Shown: positions 45,051-54,857 of the stretch, piece after piece
Numbering within the stretch: the first letter of the stretch is position 1
Layout of the letters: the number at the start of each line of letters is the position of its first letter
Assembly: GCA_965200805.1 (NCBI GenBank)
Contig: OZ241384.1
Location: 2,542,001 to 2,606,000, forward strand
Length of the DNA stretch: 64,000 bases
Source of the DNA: MPNP01 sp026709725
Lineage (GTDB): Bacteria; Pseudomonadota; Alphaproteobacteria; Rhodobacterales; Rhodobacteraceae
Reading direction: 5' to 3'
Position numbers and translations under genes: made by a program
Notes under the pieces: generated by a model
Told to the model about the DNA's origin: nothing
Database searches by the model: none
What the model saw: the letters and a program-made list of their open reading frames with translations, nothing else

Positions 45051-46557
45051 ATCGCGGAGGGCGGTCCCGGCCCAATGGCTCCGATGTCGATGGGAGGATC
45101 CGCCCTGAACAGTGTCTTGAGATCACGGGTGATCTCCGTCTCCTGCAGCCGTGCCGTCGCCGCCGCCGGGGAGTGCCGGTGCCGGGGCGTCATGATCGGG
45201 GGCCGGTGGCGCGCTGCCCCAAGAGTGATCTCCTCCGGGGTGGGGGTCTCCTCCGGGGCGGCGACCTCTTCTGTCCTGGCAGGGGATGGTGCGGAGTGCG
45301 GGTGCGTCCGGGAGTGCTCCTGTGCTGTCCTCCGGGGGAGGGGTTTCTGATGGGGAGCACTCGACCCTGTTCCAGGTCACAAGCCCAGGGAATTCGCGTG
45401 CGGGTGGGGTGGATTCATCGCCCGGAGGGCGGCATGGATCGGGGTCACTGCGAAAACATTGGGGACATGGGGCCGATGCATCGCCGAATCGCTGATCGGG
45501 GCGCAATGCGATTTTGACGGATCACCTATTATCAGGGACTTGCAGATTTCCGAGTCAGCCATACGAGGATCACACCCGAGTGCCCAAGGCAGAGATCCGC
45601 TCTTTGGGTATCGGTGCCCGGCGCACAACCGCTGTTTCCCCGATTGCCTTGTCAGGATGCGGCAATATTTCCCCGGATTGATCCGATGCCGAATTGCCGG
45701 GAATCCGATATGATCCAAGACACCGCCAGTCCTGGATTTTCTTTCCGGGCAGACGATCCTTTCAAGCAGGATCTGCCGGACGGGGCAAATATTCTCTGGG
45801 CTAAAGCGGGACGCAAGTCGCTGCCTTGAGGGAATCCGGTACGCGTAAAAGGACCGCCCCATGCCTGTGATCCGCGCCGAATTCGGCCTTGTTGACGGAG
45901 CCGCCCTCGAAGAACTGCAGGACGAACATGAGCCGCATGATCCATCGGCGGCAAGTTGCACTATGGAGGAACCCATGGCCGGAGATTTCGCTGGCCCCGA
46001 TTTCACATGCTCCTCGGTGATCCTGATGTCCTGACCCATATGCTGCCGCGACTCCGCGGCAACTGCTTGATCCCGAACCCCGGACCAACGTCCTCAATAT
46101 CCATGAACTCGTGATGGAGGGTTTCCGGTCGAGCAATGGAGTTTATTGAAGCCGCCGGAGCCATCAAAAACTCTGCCACCCGCTTGAGGTGTTGCTGAAT
46201 GAAGAATGCCAGGAGATCATCCAGGGATGGATACTTCCGTCCGGACTGACCGAGGACAGGCTAAAACAGACCGTTGCTGCATCGACAGGATTATCGTATC
46301 CCCCGGCAAACCGTCGAAAACTGTCTCAATAAGGAACATGTGGAATCAACCCGGGCGGTTCATCGGGGTGTTGGGTTTTCTATCGTCGGAACCGGAGGGG
46401 TTTGAGAACAGCCCGTTGACTACAAACGAGCGCGACCTTCACGAAGTGGTGAAGACGGAACAGAAAGACAAAATGAAGCCGTCTCGATCCATCTCCATAA
46501 AACCCATTCTATCAGCCGCAACTTGAGTATTGCACGGTTTCCGTCTACACAAAAACC
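45051..46557. other. Decayed intergenic region
   Basis: No intact gene. 45380-45573 is one copy of a diverged repeat (see 47698-47892). A 60-codon open stretch (about 46150-46334, plus strand) contains PLEVLLNEECQEIIQGWILP and GLTEDRLKQTVAASTG and looks like the tail of a protein, but I cannot name it. The rest is GC-rich low-complexity sequence. Confidence 0.45.
45380..45573 (+). repeat. Diverged ~195-bp direct repeat, copy 1
   Basis: Starts CACAAGCCCAGGGAATT and contains CGCTGATCGGGGCGCAATG, GATTTTG and ATCAGGGACTTG. It aligns over its length with 47698-47892, with many substitutions. Confidence 0.6.
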
Positions 46558-46806
46558 ATGACAATGATCGTCTGGGATGAACCGAAGCGACACATAAACC
46601 TTGCCAAACACGGCTTGGATTTTATGGATCTGGATGAGGAATTTTTTCTGACGGCAGCCATTGTTCCGGCAAGATACGGGCGACATATGGCCATCGGACG
46701 GTTCTTGGATGGCACGATTGCTGTTGTGTTTTTTGCCTTGGGCACTGAAGGGATTCCGATCGTTTCAATGCGACCTGCCAGCCAAAGGGAAAGAAGTGTG
46801 CTATGA
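46558..46806 (+). CDS. brnT: BrnT-family toxin
   Basis: 82 residues. VWDEPKRHINLAKHGLDFMD, then GRHMAIGRFLDG, VVFFALGTEG and VSMRPASQRER are the BrnT signature (RelE-fold ribonuclease). In the family this toxin cleaves RNA and arrests growth, and is held inactive by BrnA. The TGA overlaps the brnA ATG (ATGA), so the pair is coupled. Length is slightly below the usual 90 residues, but the conserved blocks are present. Confidence 0.9.
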   Translation: MTMIVWDEPKRHINLAKHGLDFMDLDEEFFLTAAIVPARYGRHMAIGRFLDGTIAVVFFALGTEGIPIVSMRPASQRERSVL

Positions 46807-47093
46807 CTGGAAAACGCTTGGCAGAAGAACGGATTCAGCAGATGATCGCCAGTGACCCTGATGCGCCAGAGGCCACGGACGATCAGATCGCTCAGGTCAG
46901 GCCATTCGATGAAACATTCCCCGCCTTAGCTGCGGCGATGCGCAAACCGACCGGAGGCCGACCGAAATCCAAAAACCCGAAGGTTGCCGTTTCATTGCGA
47001 CTGGATCAGGATGTGGTTGCCCGGTTCAAGGCCAGTGGCCCCAAATGGCAAACCCGCATGAACAATGTTCTCCGCAAGGCAATGGGACCTTAA
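46803..47093 (+). CDS. brnA: BrnA-family antitoxin
   Basis: 96 residues. The C-terminal ribbon-helix-helix part, KVAVSLRLDQDVVARFKASG then KWQTRMNNVLRKAM, is typical of BrnA, which neutralises BrnT and represses the operon. It lies directly behind brnT with a 4-base overlap. The pair is intact within an otherwise decayed region, as expected if loss is penalised. Confidence 0.9.
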   Translation: MTGKRLAEERIQQMIASDPDAPEATDDQIAQVRPFDETFPALAAAMRKPTGGRPKSKNPKVAVSLRLDQDVVARFKASGPKWQTRMNNVLRKAMGP

Positions 47094-48070
47094 ACGCATC
47101 GCCATAGAATTTCGTCTTCGCCCAACCGGATCCCTCGTGGTCGCGGGATCTCAATGGGCACACCCATGGCCGGGTGCGCGAATCCCGGCTCAAGACCTCC
47201 GATGCCCGATCCATCATGGACATGACCCGTGCCGGGCGTCCAGGGCACCCGCAGGAACCGGCTCCCCCAGCGCATCGCCAATCCGCCCCGAGCCGCGGGA
47301 TCCCTGCCGGATCCTGCCGGGACGTCTCGGCTTGCGATTGAAGCGATGAGGCTGTCGGCGGGTCAAAAAGCGGTGCAGGCGGTCCGGGGATGAGGTCACC
47401 TGAGGCCAACCCTCGCTCGGGCTCCGCCCGCCCTCCGCTTGGCCTCGACCGTTGCACCTCAGACTGGAAGTGGGGTAGCAATGTTATCTCAATCCTCACC
47501 GAGGGAGACAGTCGGTCCAAATCATTGATTCTTCGTCGATGAACAGAGAGTTTGGGCAATCATGTATGGAATTCCCCTTCAATTGCTATCCATGGGTACA
47601 GATGGTCTGTGTTATTGAATGCATGAGGAAAATCGGGAATTTGTGCACGCAGGGATATAAGTCCCATTCATTTGCCGGAACGCGACCCGATTCCAGTCAC
47701 AAACCCAGTGGATTTCAAGTGCAAATCCGGAAAATTGACCGCTCAGGGGCGACGCGTATCGGTGCGGCTGCGAAAAATCCGGGAAACGGGGGGGACTTTT
47801 ACCAGATCGCTGATTGGGGCTCAATGTGATTTTGGCAGATCATGCATGATCAGGGATTGACAGATTCCCGGGTTCGTCATGTAGGGATCACGGTTTCTGG
47901 ATATGAACAACGGCCTCCACCCGTGTCCGGTCGCCCGGCACATTGCGAGGGCGGGTGTTGCGACACGGAGGAGAGATCATGGGAATGTCCAGGATGATGT
48001 TGAAACCTCCCCGGGTGGGACATTCCGTGTGGGATCGCCGGCGTGGCTGCAGCGGGACTGTCGGGGCGGG
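47094..48070. other. Long intergenic region with repeat copy
   Basis: 977 bp without a recognisable gene. It contains the second copy of the diverged repeat (47698-47892) and short unconvincing frames. The part before 47460 is GC-rich, the part after it less so, consistent with a patchwork of mobile remnants. Confidence 0.45.
47698..47892 (+). repeat. Diverged ~195-bp direct repeat, copy 2
   Basis: Starts CACAAACCCAGTGGATTT and contains CGCTGATTGGGGCTCAATG, GATTTTGGCAGATCATGCAT and GATCAGGGATTGACAGATT. It is related to 45380-45573; the pair flanks the ISKra4-distal debris and the brnTA genes. Confidence 0.6.
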
Positions 48071-48910
48071 TCAGCCCTTGACGGCGCCGGTGGTCATGCC
48101 GGCGATGATTTGCCGTGCGGCAAAGAAGGTGAATATCAGCGGCGGGATGACAATGAGGGTCCCCATGGCCATGATCCGGCCCCATTCGACCCCGGTATCC
48201 GTGATGAAGCCTGCCGCTCCGACGGGGAGGGTCCGGGTCTTTCTGCCGGTGAGCAGCAGGGCGAGGATGAACTCGTTCCATGCAATGCGAAACGTGAAGA
48301 TGCCCGCGACCGCGTACCCCGACTTCATCAATGGCAGAAGGACCCGGAAATAGACCTGCAGCGGCGACGCGCCATCAATGACCGCCGCCTCCTCCAGCTC
48401 AACCGGAATCTGCTTGAAGAATCCAAAGAGAAGCCAGATGGCGAAAGGCAGGTTGAGGGCTGTGTAGAAAAACGTCAGGACCGCAAGATCGTTGTTGAGG
48501 CCGAAATTCACCACCATGGCAAACGCCGGAACCGCAAGCACCGCCGGCGGAACCATTCGCACCAGCAGAGTGGCGTTGGCGGTAAACTCTCTGCCACGAA
48601 ATTCCGTTCTTGCCAGCGCATAGGCACAGAATCCGCCGAATATGAGCGTGAACGCCGTCGACAGGGTGCCCACAATGATCGAGTTCCAAAGGTAACCGTC
48701 AAAATTGCCCCGGGTCATGATATGTTCGTAATTCGCCAGGGTCGGCACAAAGAAGAACCAGACCGGTTCCTTTTGCTGGACGAGAACATCATTCTTGAAT
48801 CCGGTCGATACCATCACCCAGATCGGCATCAGGGTAATGATGGCCAGCACCACGAGCGCGATGTAATGCGCAATGACCGAGCGCCGTCCTCCGATTGCCC
48901 TGCCGACCAT
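48071..48910 (-). CDS. Carbohydrate ABC transporter permease (MalG type)
   Basis: 279 residues with six membrane segments. The binding-protein-dependent permease motif near residue 195 reads EEAAVIDGASPLQVYFRVLL (EAA loop), and the protein ends FFAARQIIAGMTTGAVKG as in MalG proteins. Last gene of the minus-strand operon ATPase - binding protein - permease - permease. The stop of the preceding permease is 1 base before its start. Confidence 0.93.
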   Translation of the reverse strand: MVGRAIGGRRSVIAHYIALVVLAIITLMPIWVMVSTGFKNDVLVQQKEPVWFFFVPTLANYEHIMTRGNFDGYLWNSIIVGTLSTAFTLIFGGFCAYALARTEFRGREFTANATLLVRMVPPAVLAVPAFAMVVNFGLNNDLAVLTFFYTALNLPFAIWLLFGFFKQIPVELEEAAVIDGASPLQVYFRVLLPLMKSGYAVAGIFTFRIAWNEFILALLLTGRKTRTLPVGAAGFITDTGVEWGRIMAMGTLIVIPPLIFTFFAARQIIAGMTTGAVKG

Positions 48911-48911
48911 G

Positions 48912-49823
48912 CTAGATATCCGACTTTTCCTTCATCGGATTGCCGGCAACGAGAATCGCGAAGCTCAATCCGAAGACAATGAGAATCAACAGAACAGAGA
49001 TTGCCGACGCATAGCCGAGCTGTTGTGTCTCAAAGGCCCGGTTGTAGATGTGCAGGGAGAGAAGCTCTGTGGCACGACCCGGTCCGCCGCCGGTCAGGAT
49101 GTACATGACCTCGAGGGCACGAAAGACATCGATAAGGCGCAGGAGCAGTGCAATCAGCAGGATTGATCGGATCATCGGCAGTTTGACAAAAAGGATATGC
49201 TGCCACCAGTTGGCGCCATCAATCCTGCTTGCCTCAAGAATCTCGGAGGGCAGGGCCTGGAGGCCGGCGATGACGATGATGAAGATGAAGGGTGTCCATT
49301 GCCAGATATCGGTGAAGACAATGGCGAAGAATGCCAGTTCAGGGTCACCAAGCCAGACCTGCGGTTCAATCCCGACCATGCCGAGATAATAGTTGATCCA
49401 GCCAATGCGTGCGTCAAAAAGATAGCGCCAGATCAGGCCGACAACGACCGGGGATATCATCAGTGGCAGGATGAAGATGGTTCGGAAGACCGATGCCCCG
49501 CGAATCGGTTTTTCGAGCAGCAGAGCCAATGAAACACCAAGGAACATCTCGATGGTGATGGTCCAGAAACCGAACCGAAGTGTGACCCAGATCGATTCAT
49601 GGACATTGTCGTCGGTCAGCATGCGCACAAAATGACGCGTGCCCACGAAGGGAGCATCCTCGAATCTGGTGCCGATCTTCCAGTCGAAGAGGCTCAGATA
49701 AAATGCCTGCAGGACGGGATAGACGAGACCGGCAACCATGATGGCGACCGCGGGCAGAATAAAGAAATACGGACTCAGCGGGCGAATGCTCACTGTTGCC
49801 GGTGGCGCCGACGGGTTCGCCAC
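48912..49823 (-). CDS. Carbohydrate ABC transporter permease (MalF type)
   Basis: 303 residues. Six helices; FFILPAVAIMVAGLVYPVLQ is the first. The EAA loop reads EILEASRIDGANWWQHILFV. It pairs with the downstream MalG-type permease to form the channel. Lies 74 bp after the binding-protein gene. The substrate is probably a sugar or polyol; nothing in the sequence narrows it further. Confidence 0.93.
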   Translation of the reverse strand: MANPSAPPATVSIRPLSPYFFILPAVAIMVAGLVYPVLQAFYLSLFDWKIGTRFEDAPFVGTRHFVRMLTDDNVHESIWVTLRFGFWTITIEMFLGVSLALLLEKPIRGASVFRTIFILPLMISPVVVGLIWRYLFDARIGWINYYLGMVGIEPQVWLGDPELAFFAIVFTDIWQWTPFIFIIVIAGLQALPSEILEASRIDGANWWQHILFVKLPMIRSILLIALLLRLIDVFRALEVMYILTGGGPGRATELLSLHIYNRAFETQQLGYASAISVLLILIVFGLSFAILVAGNPMKEKSDI

Positions 49824-49897
49824 AGTTCCTCTCGCCCTGACCGGATTCGCATCGACCGGGCACCGGCCATGGCCGGTGCCCGTGCCGAAGATTCGTC

Positions 49898-51244
49898 TCA
49901 GCTACCCTGACGGTACTCGGCCCACTTGTAGTAGCCCTCACGCTCCATGATCGCCCGTGCCTTTTCGTTGGCTTCATCCATTATGGGCTGGATCGGATCA
50001 TCGGTGGTGATGACTTTGGTCAGAGCCTGACCGAGAACATCGATATTCAGCTCGTTCCATTCGGGAATCAGGGGTCGCCAGTCCGGGTCGGCGCAAGGCA
50101 GCTGTTCGGCAACAACCGGGTATTCCGGGAACAGGTCAGCGTTGTTCTGAATCGTGGAATGCCGGATTGGATCGCCACCCAGCTCAACCATGCGCTGGTC
50201 TCCTGCCTTGTTGGTGAGATACTGGATCAGGAGGAACGCCGCTTCCTGATTCTGCGAATTGGCAGGAATTCCAATCGCAAAGCCACCCGTTTCTGAGCCG
50301 CATCTGACATCCGTCGGATGAAGCGCAAACCCGACATTTCCATCAACTGTCGACAGATTGGGATTGCGCGACATGGCTGCAATCTTGAGAGTATCAAGAT
50401 AAAGGGCCGCATCACCCTGCAGGAACGCTGCCGACGCTTCACCAAAACCGAAGGTCTCAATACCCGTTGGCCCGGTCTGAACCACATGTCGCATGAATTC
50501 GGCGGCCTTGACGGCTTCCGGAGAATTGATCACCGGATTCCACTGATCATCAAAAATCTTGCCACCCATTGGTGCGAGGTGAAGCAGCCATCCGGCTGTA
50601 ACCTGATGGCCGGTCTTGCCCCGCGAGGTCATGGCCGGAATGCCGGCTTCACCCAATTGCGTCATGACGCCAGCGAGCTCGTCGTAGGTGGTCGGAACCG
50701 CAAGCCCCTGCTCTTCAAAAATGTCTTTGCGATAGGCAAGGATGGAGGTCTCTGCGCCGAATGGAAGACCGTAGAGCGCGCCTGACTTGCCGGGCAGATA
50801 GCCCTTCCCGCCGCCCACAATTCCACCATTCTGGAGATAGGCGTCCGCAATATCGTCAATGTCGAACTCCGGGTCGACGAGGGCGCCATTGGTGAAGAAC
50901 TGCGACAGTGGCGTCAGCAATCCCTTCGCCACATACTCACCCTTCCACATTACGACCCATGACACGATGTCATACTCGCCTTCCTCCTTCGACATCTCAA
51001 GGAGCTGTCGATCACGAAGTTTCAGGTATTGCAGAGCGTCAACCTCGACCTCAATTCCTGTTTCCTCGGTGAATTCCTCAAGCAGTTCCTCGGCTGCGGT
51101 GAAGTGGGCAAGCGCCGGCCAGCTTATGACCAGTGTGGTTCCTGCATATTTCTCATAGGGATTGGCCATCAGGGGGCCGGCAATGGCCAGGGCCGCACCC
51201 ATTGTCACGGCCGCGAGTCTGTTTTTCCAGTCCAAGAATCTCAT
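49898..51244 (-). CDS. Carbohydrate ABC transporter substrate-binding protein
   Basis: 448 residues from the ATG at 51244, chosen because AGGAGGAAAG precedes it and it starts a clear signal peptide (MRFLDWKNRLAAVTMGAALA then IAGPLMA, cleavage after MA). A longer in-frame extension would run into the ATPase gene and is not used. Mature segments include ELLEEFTEETGIEVEVDALQ and YDIVSWVVMWKGEYV. A family 1 periplasmic binding protein delivering its ligand to the permeases encoded downstream. Confidence 0.92.
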   Translation of the reverse strand: MRFLDWKNRLAAVTMGAALAIAGPLMANPYEKYAGTTLVISWPALAHFTAAEELLEEFTEETGIEVEVDALQYLKLRDRQLLEMSKEEGEYDIVSWVVMWKGEYVAKGLLTPLSQFFTNGALVDPEFDIDDIADAYLQNGGIVGGGKGYLPGKSGALYGLPFGAETSILAYRKDIFEEQGLAVPTTYDELAGVMTQLGEAGIPAMTSRGKTGHQVTAGWLLHLAPMGGKIFDDQWNPVINSPEAVKAAEFMRHVVQTGPTGIETFGFGEASAAFLQGDAALYLDTLKIAAMSRNPNLSTVDGNVGFALHPTDVRCGSETGGFAIGIPANSQNQEAAFLLIQYLTNKAGDQRMVELGGDPIRHSTIQNNADLFPEYPVVAEQLPCADPDWRPLIPEWNELNIDVLGQALTKVITTDDPIQPIMDEANEKARAIMEREGYYKWAEYRQGS

Positions 51245-51272
51245 GTCTTTCCTCCTGCAGTTCCTGGGTTGT

Positions 51273-52373
51273 TCAGGCAATCGCCATGCCTGATTTTCGA
51301 TCAAACAGATACATTCTGTTCGTATCAAAAAGATATTCGCCGCTTTCCAGCGGCGCACTGTCGGGACCAACCTCAATCGAGGCGGTCACCGGCTGATCAT
51401 CAATGCGGGCCGCGAGGAACTGGCTGGAGCCGATATACTCGGCAACCTCGACAGTGAGATCGATGGGGGCAAAGAGTGAAGACCGGGTCCCTCCAGCGCC
51501 TTCGACGGAGAAATGTTCCGGTCGCAACCCGATGACGACATCCCGTGCGGAATGATCCGTGGCGGCCTTGCTGAGCCGCGGATTGAGAGGGATGTCAAAA
51601 CCCTTGCCCCGAACACGAAGACCATCGGAGCCTGTCAGCTGCGCCTTGAGGAAATTCATTGATGGCGAACCGATAAATCCGGCAACAAACCGGTTGACGG
51701 GTGTGTTGTATACGTCCCGCGGTGTGCCAACCTGCTGAATAATGCCCCGATCCATGATCACGATCCGGTCAGCCATGGTCATCGCTTCAATCTGGTCATG
51801 CGTGACGTAGATCATCGTGCGCTTCAGTCGCTTGTGCAAAATTGCCAGTTCGGTGCGCATGGTTGATCGCAGCTTGGCATCAAGATTCGAGAGCGGTTCG
51901 TCAAACAGGAAACAGTAGGCATCGCGAACAATGGCTCGCCCCATCGCCACACGCTGACGCTGACCGCCCGAGAGGTCGCGCGGTCTGCGGTCAAGATATT
52001 CGGTCAATTCCAGCATCTCTGCCGCCAAGCGCACCCTTTGCTTCACCTCATCTCTGGGTCGGCCCGCCAGCCTCAGGGCAAAGGACATGTTTCCGGAGAC
52101 ATCCATATGCGGGTACAGGGCATAGGACTGAAAGACCATCGCAATGTCGCGTTCCTTCGGCGGGGCCCAGGTCACGTCATTGCCGCCAATGAAAATCTGC
52201 CCCGCTGAAACCGGTTCCAGACCCGCAATCATCCGCAATGTTGTTGATTTTCCACAACCGGACGGTCCGACGATGACAACGAACTCACCCTCATCAAACT
52301 GCAGGTCCATCATCGGGATCACAGTTGTCTCCCCGAACGACTTCATCACTCCTGACAGTTTGACACCACTCAT
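51273..52373 (-). CDS. Carbohydrate ABC transporter ATPase (MalK/UgpC type)
   Basis: 366 residues. Walker A is VGPSGCGKSTTLRMIAG, Q-loop FQSYALYPHM, signature LSGGQRQRVAMGRAI, Walker B CFLFDEPLSNLDA, and the switch His is in THDQIEAMTM. The C-terminal TOBE/regulatory domain (VIGLRPEHF) is present. First gene of the operon and followed 28 bp later by the binding-protein gene, an order also seen in other alphaproteobacterial sugar importers. Confidence 0.95.
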   Translation of the reverse strand: MSGVKLSGVMKSFGETTVIPMMDLQFDEGEFVVIVGPSGCGKSTTLRMIAGLEPVSAGQIFIGGNDVTWAPPKERDIAMVFQSYALYPHMDVSGNMSFALRLAGRPRDEVKQRVRLAAEMLELTEYLDRRPRDLSGGQRQRVAMGRAIVRDAYCFLFDEPLSNLDAKLRSTMRTELAILHKRLKRTMIYVTHDQIEAMTMADRIVIMDRGIIQQVGTPRDVYNTPVNRFVAGFIGSPSMNFLKAQLTGSDGLRVRGKGFDIPLNPRLSKAATDHSARDVVIGLRPEHFSVEGAGGTRSSLFAPIDLTVEVAEYIGSSQFLAARIDDQPVTASIEVGPDSAPLESGEYLFDTNRMYLFDRKSGMAIA

Positions 52374-52864
52374 GCGAATCGTTTGCTTTCACCAGTGTTT
52401 GACCATCGTCTTCCGTCACAATACGATTTTGACGCCCCGTTACAACTTGTTTGTCGCACGAGGGACAGGGGATCAAATCAACTGGCCTGAATGCGACGGG
52501 ATGCCAATGATCGTCACCCCGGCACTGACACTGTGATGGCCTCAGGTCGGGGCAGTGAAAATGCACCCTGAGAGATTGACGCTGAAGGCATGAGCGTGCA
52601 CGCGGATTGACCGGGCGGGCCCGCTTTCCCGCCCGCCGGGAACATCATCTCCAGGGATCGCAAGCGGGCCCGGAGCAGGTGCACGGCAGATCACGGGCCG
52701 ATATCTTCCCGACCGGGGCTTCCGGTCTGCCGGCATGTGCAGGGCGGACAATTCATGGATTCGCCGGAGCGTGTGCAGGCTCCGGGGTCATCATGCCAAG
52801 ATTGTCGGGACGGAATGCCCGGAGATTGTGTGCGGGACAGGGTGCTGACCGGAATGCGGTGGAC
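52374..52864. other. Intergenic region upstream of sugar importer
   Basis: 491 bp, without a recognisable gene. It must hold the promoter of the minus-strand importer operon, but I cannot point to confident -35/-10 elements. The left 150 bp are AT-richer than the remainder. Confidence 0.4.
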
Positions 52865-53266
52865 CTATTTCAGTGTCAGCCTGAGGATGTTCAAATCGTC
52901 CTTGCGCTCATAGACCAGATCGCTTGCGAGTGTCCTGACGAGGTGAACACCAAGTCCGCCAACGGACCGTTCGTCAAGAGCGGCATCAATATCAGGCGAT
53001 ATGCTGTCTTCCAGGATGTTGAAGGGCTTGGCATTGTCCGAGAGGCATAAACGCATGCCATCACCGATGGGTGTGATGTCAAGCCAGGCGCGGGTTTCTT
53101 CATTGTCACCATGGGTGAATATGTTCAGGATCAGCTCCTCAAGAACCAGCTGAACATTGAAGACGAGATTGGCCGACCACCCCTCGGCCTCGGCAATCGA
53201 ATCAATTTCCTGATTCAGCGCCGCCAAATCGGACGATTCGCAACAAATTGAGTAGACTTCAGCCAT
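52865..53266 (-). CDS. RsbW-like anti-sigma factor kinase (HATPase_c)
   Basis: 133 residues. The GHKL ATP-binding elements are N-box VLEELILNIFTHG, G1 LCLSDNAKPFN and G2 GGLGVHLVRTLA. In partner switching such a protein binds a sigma factor or phosphorylates a STAS antagonist. It starts 2 bases after the stop of the RsbU-like gene, so the two are co-expressed. The STAS gene at 36149 is the only visible partner in the window. Confidence 0.88.
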   Translation of the reverse strand: MAEVYSICCESSDLAALNQEIDSIAEAEGWSANLVFNVQLVLEELILNIFTHGDNEETRAWLDITPIGDGMRLCLSDNAKPFNILEDSISPDIDAALDERSVGGLGVHLVRTLASDLVYERKDDLNILRLTLK

Positions 53267-53268
53267 GC

Positions 53269-54432
53269 CTAGGACTTGTAGCCGTCAAACCGGAATGAGA
53301 TGCAGGTGATGTCATCGGTCTGATCAAGACCCTGGGAAAAGTCATCAATCGACTTCATTATGGAGTCTATGAGATCGTCCTTGCCATCGCGAACGGCCTG
53401 GCTGACGACGTCCATGAGCCGTTCCTCACCATAGAGATCATTCTCCTGATTCGCGGCTTCCGTGACACCATCCGTATACATGATCAGCGTATCGCCGGCG
53501 TCCAGACGGTGTGTCATCTTGTCAAATGACATGTTGAACATACCCAGTGCGATGCCCTCGGGCATCGGCAGGAAGCGCGTCTCGCCGGAGGCTGACACCA
53601 CAAGGGGCGGGTTGTGTCCACCATTGGCATAGGTGATCATGCCGGAGCGGGTGTCAACAATCGCATAGAGCACAGTGACGAACATGTTCGCCATGTTGTC
53701 CTCGCAGAGGAATTCGTTGACATCACGGATCACATCTGCCGGATCGAGGGTCCCAATCGCGGTCCCCTTCATCGTTGAGCGTGATGACATCATGAACAGG
53801 GCTGCGGGGACGCCCTTGTCAGAGACATCAGCGATGCACATTCCAACCTTGTCGCCCTCAAGCTGATAGATATCAAAGAAGTCGCCGCCAACATCCCTGG
53901 CGGCCCGCATGGTCCCTGAAATCTCAAAGTTGTCCCCATTCGGGAAGGATTTCGGCAGGATTGACTGCTGCATTGTCGAGGCGATGGAGAGTTCATTGTT
54001 TATCGAAAGCAGCTCATCGCGTGCGGACATGGCATCATGCCAGATCTGGAGCTGTTCAACAGTCCGCTTGATCGTGACCCGCAGATCATCGAAATCAATG
54101 GGCTTGGTGACGAAATCAAAAGCACCCCGGTTCATCGCCATGCGGATATTCTTCATGTCGCCATAGGCTGAAATGATCACTGACCGGATATCAGGATTGA
54201 CGCTTGGAATTTCCTGAAGAAGCGTCAGCCCGTCCATCTCCGGCATGTTGATGTCAGAGAGAACGACCTGGATCGTGTCATCCTCGCGCAGCTTCTGCAG
54301 GGCCTCGACGCCATTATGCGCAAATGTAAAATCGTACTCCTTGCGTCGGATTTCACGTCGCATCCGCTGGAGGAGCAGAGGCTCAAGGTCCGGTTCATCA
54401 TCAACGACCAGAATCTTGCACGGTGTCGTCAA
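53269..54432 (-). CDS. Response regulator with PP2C/SpoIIE phosphatase domain (RsbU-like)
   Basis: 387 residues. The receiver domain (1-125) has KILVVDDEPD, phosphoacceptor Asp in VVLSDINMPEMDG, Ser/Thr in VIISAYGD and Lys in FVTKPID. A coiled linker (about 130-165) leads to a SpoIIE phosphatase with AARDVGGDFFDIY, GMCIADVSDKGVPAALFM and YANGGHNPPLV, plus TDDITCISFRF at the end. Phosphorylation of the receiver probably switches dephosphorylation of a STAS protein. Operonic with the RsbW-like gene. No histidine kinase is adjacent. Confidence 0.93.
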   Translation of the reverse strand: MTTPCKILVVDDEPDLEPLLLQRMRREIRRKEYDFTFAHNGVEALQKLREDDTIQVVLSDINMPEMDGLTLLQEIPSVNPDIRSVIISAYGDMKNIRMAMNRGAFDFVTKPIDFDDLRVTIKRTVEQLQIWHDAMSARDELLSINNELSIASTMQQSILPKSFPNGDNFEISGTMRAARDVGGDFFDIYQLEGDKVGMCIADVSDKGVPAALFMMSSRSTMKGTAIGTLDPADVIRDVNEFLCEDNMANMFVTVLYAIVDTRSGMITYANGGHNPPLVVSASGETRFLPMPEGIALGMFNMSFDKMTHRLDAGDTLIMYTDGVTEAANQENDLYGEERLMDVVSQAVRDGKDDLIDSIMKSIDDFSQGLDQTDDITCISFRFDGYKS

Positions 54433-54793
54433 GGTACTCCTCCTCTCTCACGGTTCATTCATGCAAACAAGATCAGCCTTTCTGTCACGGCTGAAATGCC
54501 ACCAATTCCGCGCTCGGAGACGAACGCAGGCGACAGTTTGCCAGAATCTTCGAGCGAATTGAAGAGCAAATTGGAAATTTGCACGATACGGCGCCGGAAT
54601 CCTGCCGCAAAATACCCTTCAGGACAGCACCTGCATGCGCCGGAACGACTGCGCTCCGATCTGCAGCCCGCATCGGTGTCAGGGGTCACCGGGCGTCATG
54701 TCGAACAGGTGCAGGGGGTTTCGGAGGGTCGGCAACCGGAAGCCCGACATCTGCCTGGCAGACAGGCATCCTCTCCGGATGGAACAGGGTTGC

Positions 54794-54837
54794 GCAACAC
54801 AATCGTCTTCGTGTTGTGTGATGACAGGCAACACAAT
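54794..54837. promoter_or_regulatory. Repeated CAACACAAT motif upstream of nuoA
   Basis: GCAACACAAT occurs at 54794-54803 and 54828-54837, with an inverted relative TGTTGTGT at 54812-54819 between them, 20-60 bp before the nuoA GTG. This may be an operator or mRNA structure controlling the nuo operon; only the repeats themselves are seen. The rest of 54433-54793 holds no gene. Confidence 0.35.
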
Positions 54838-54857
54838 AGTAGGCAGCCCGGTCAGTA

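Noticed and set aside
51245..51376. Extension of the binding-protein frame upstream of 51244
   Set aside because: It would overlap the ATPase gene and bury the signal peptide; a strong ribosome site supports 51244.
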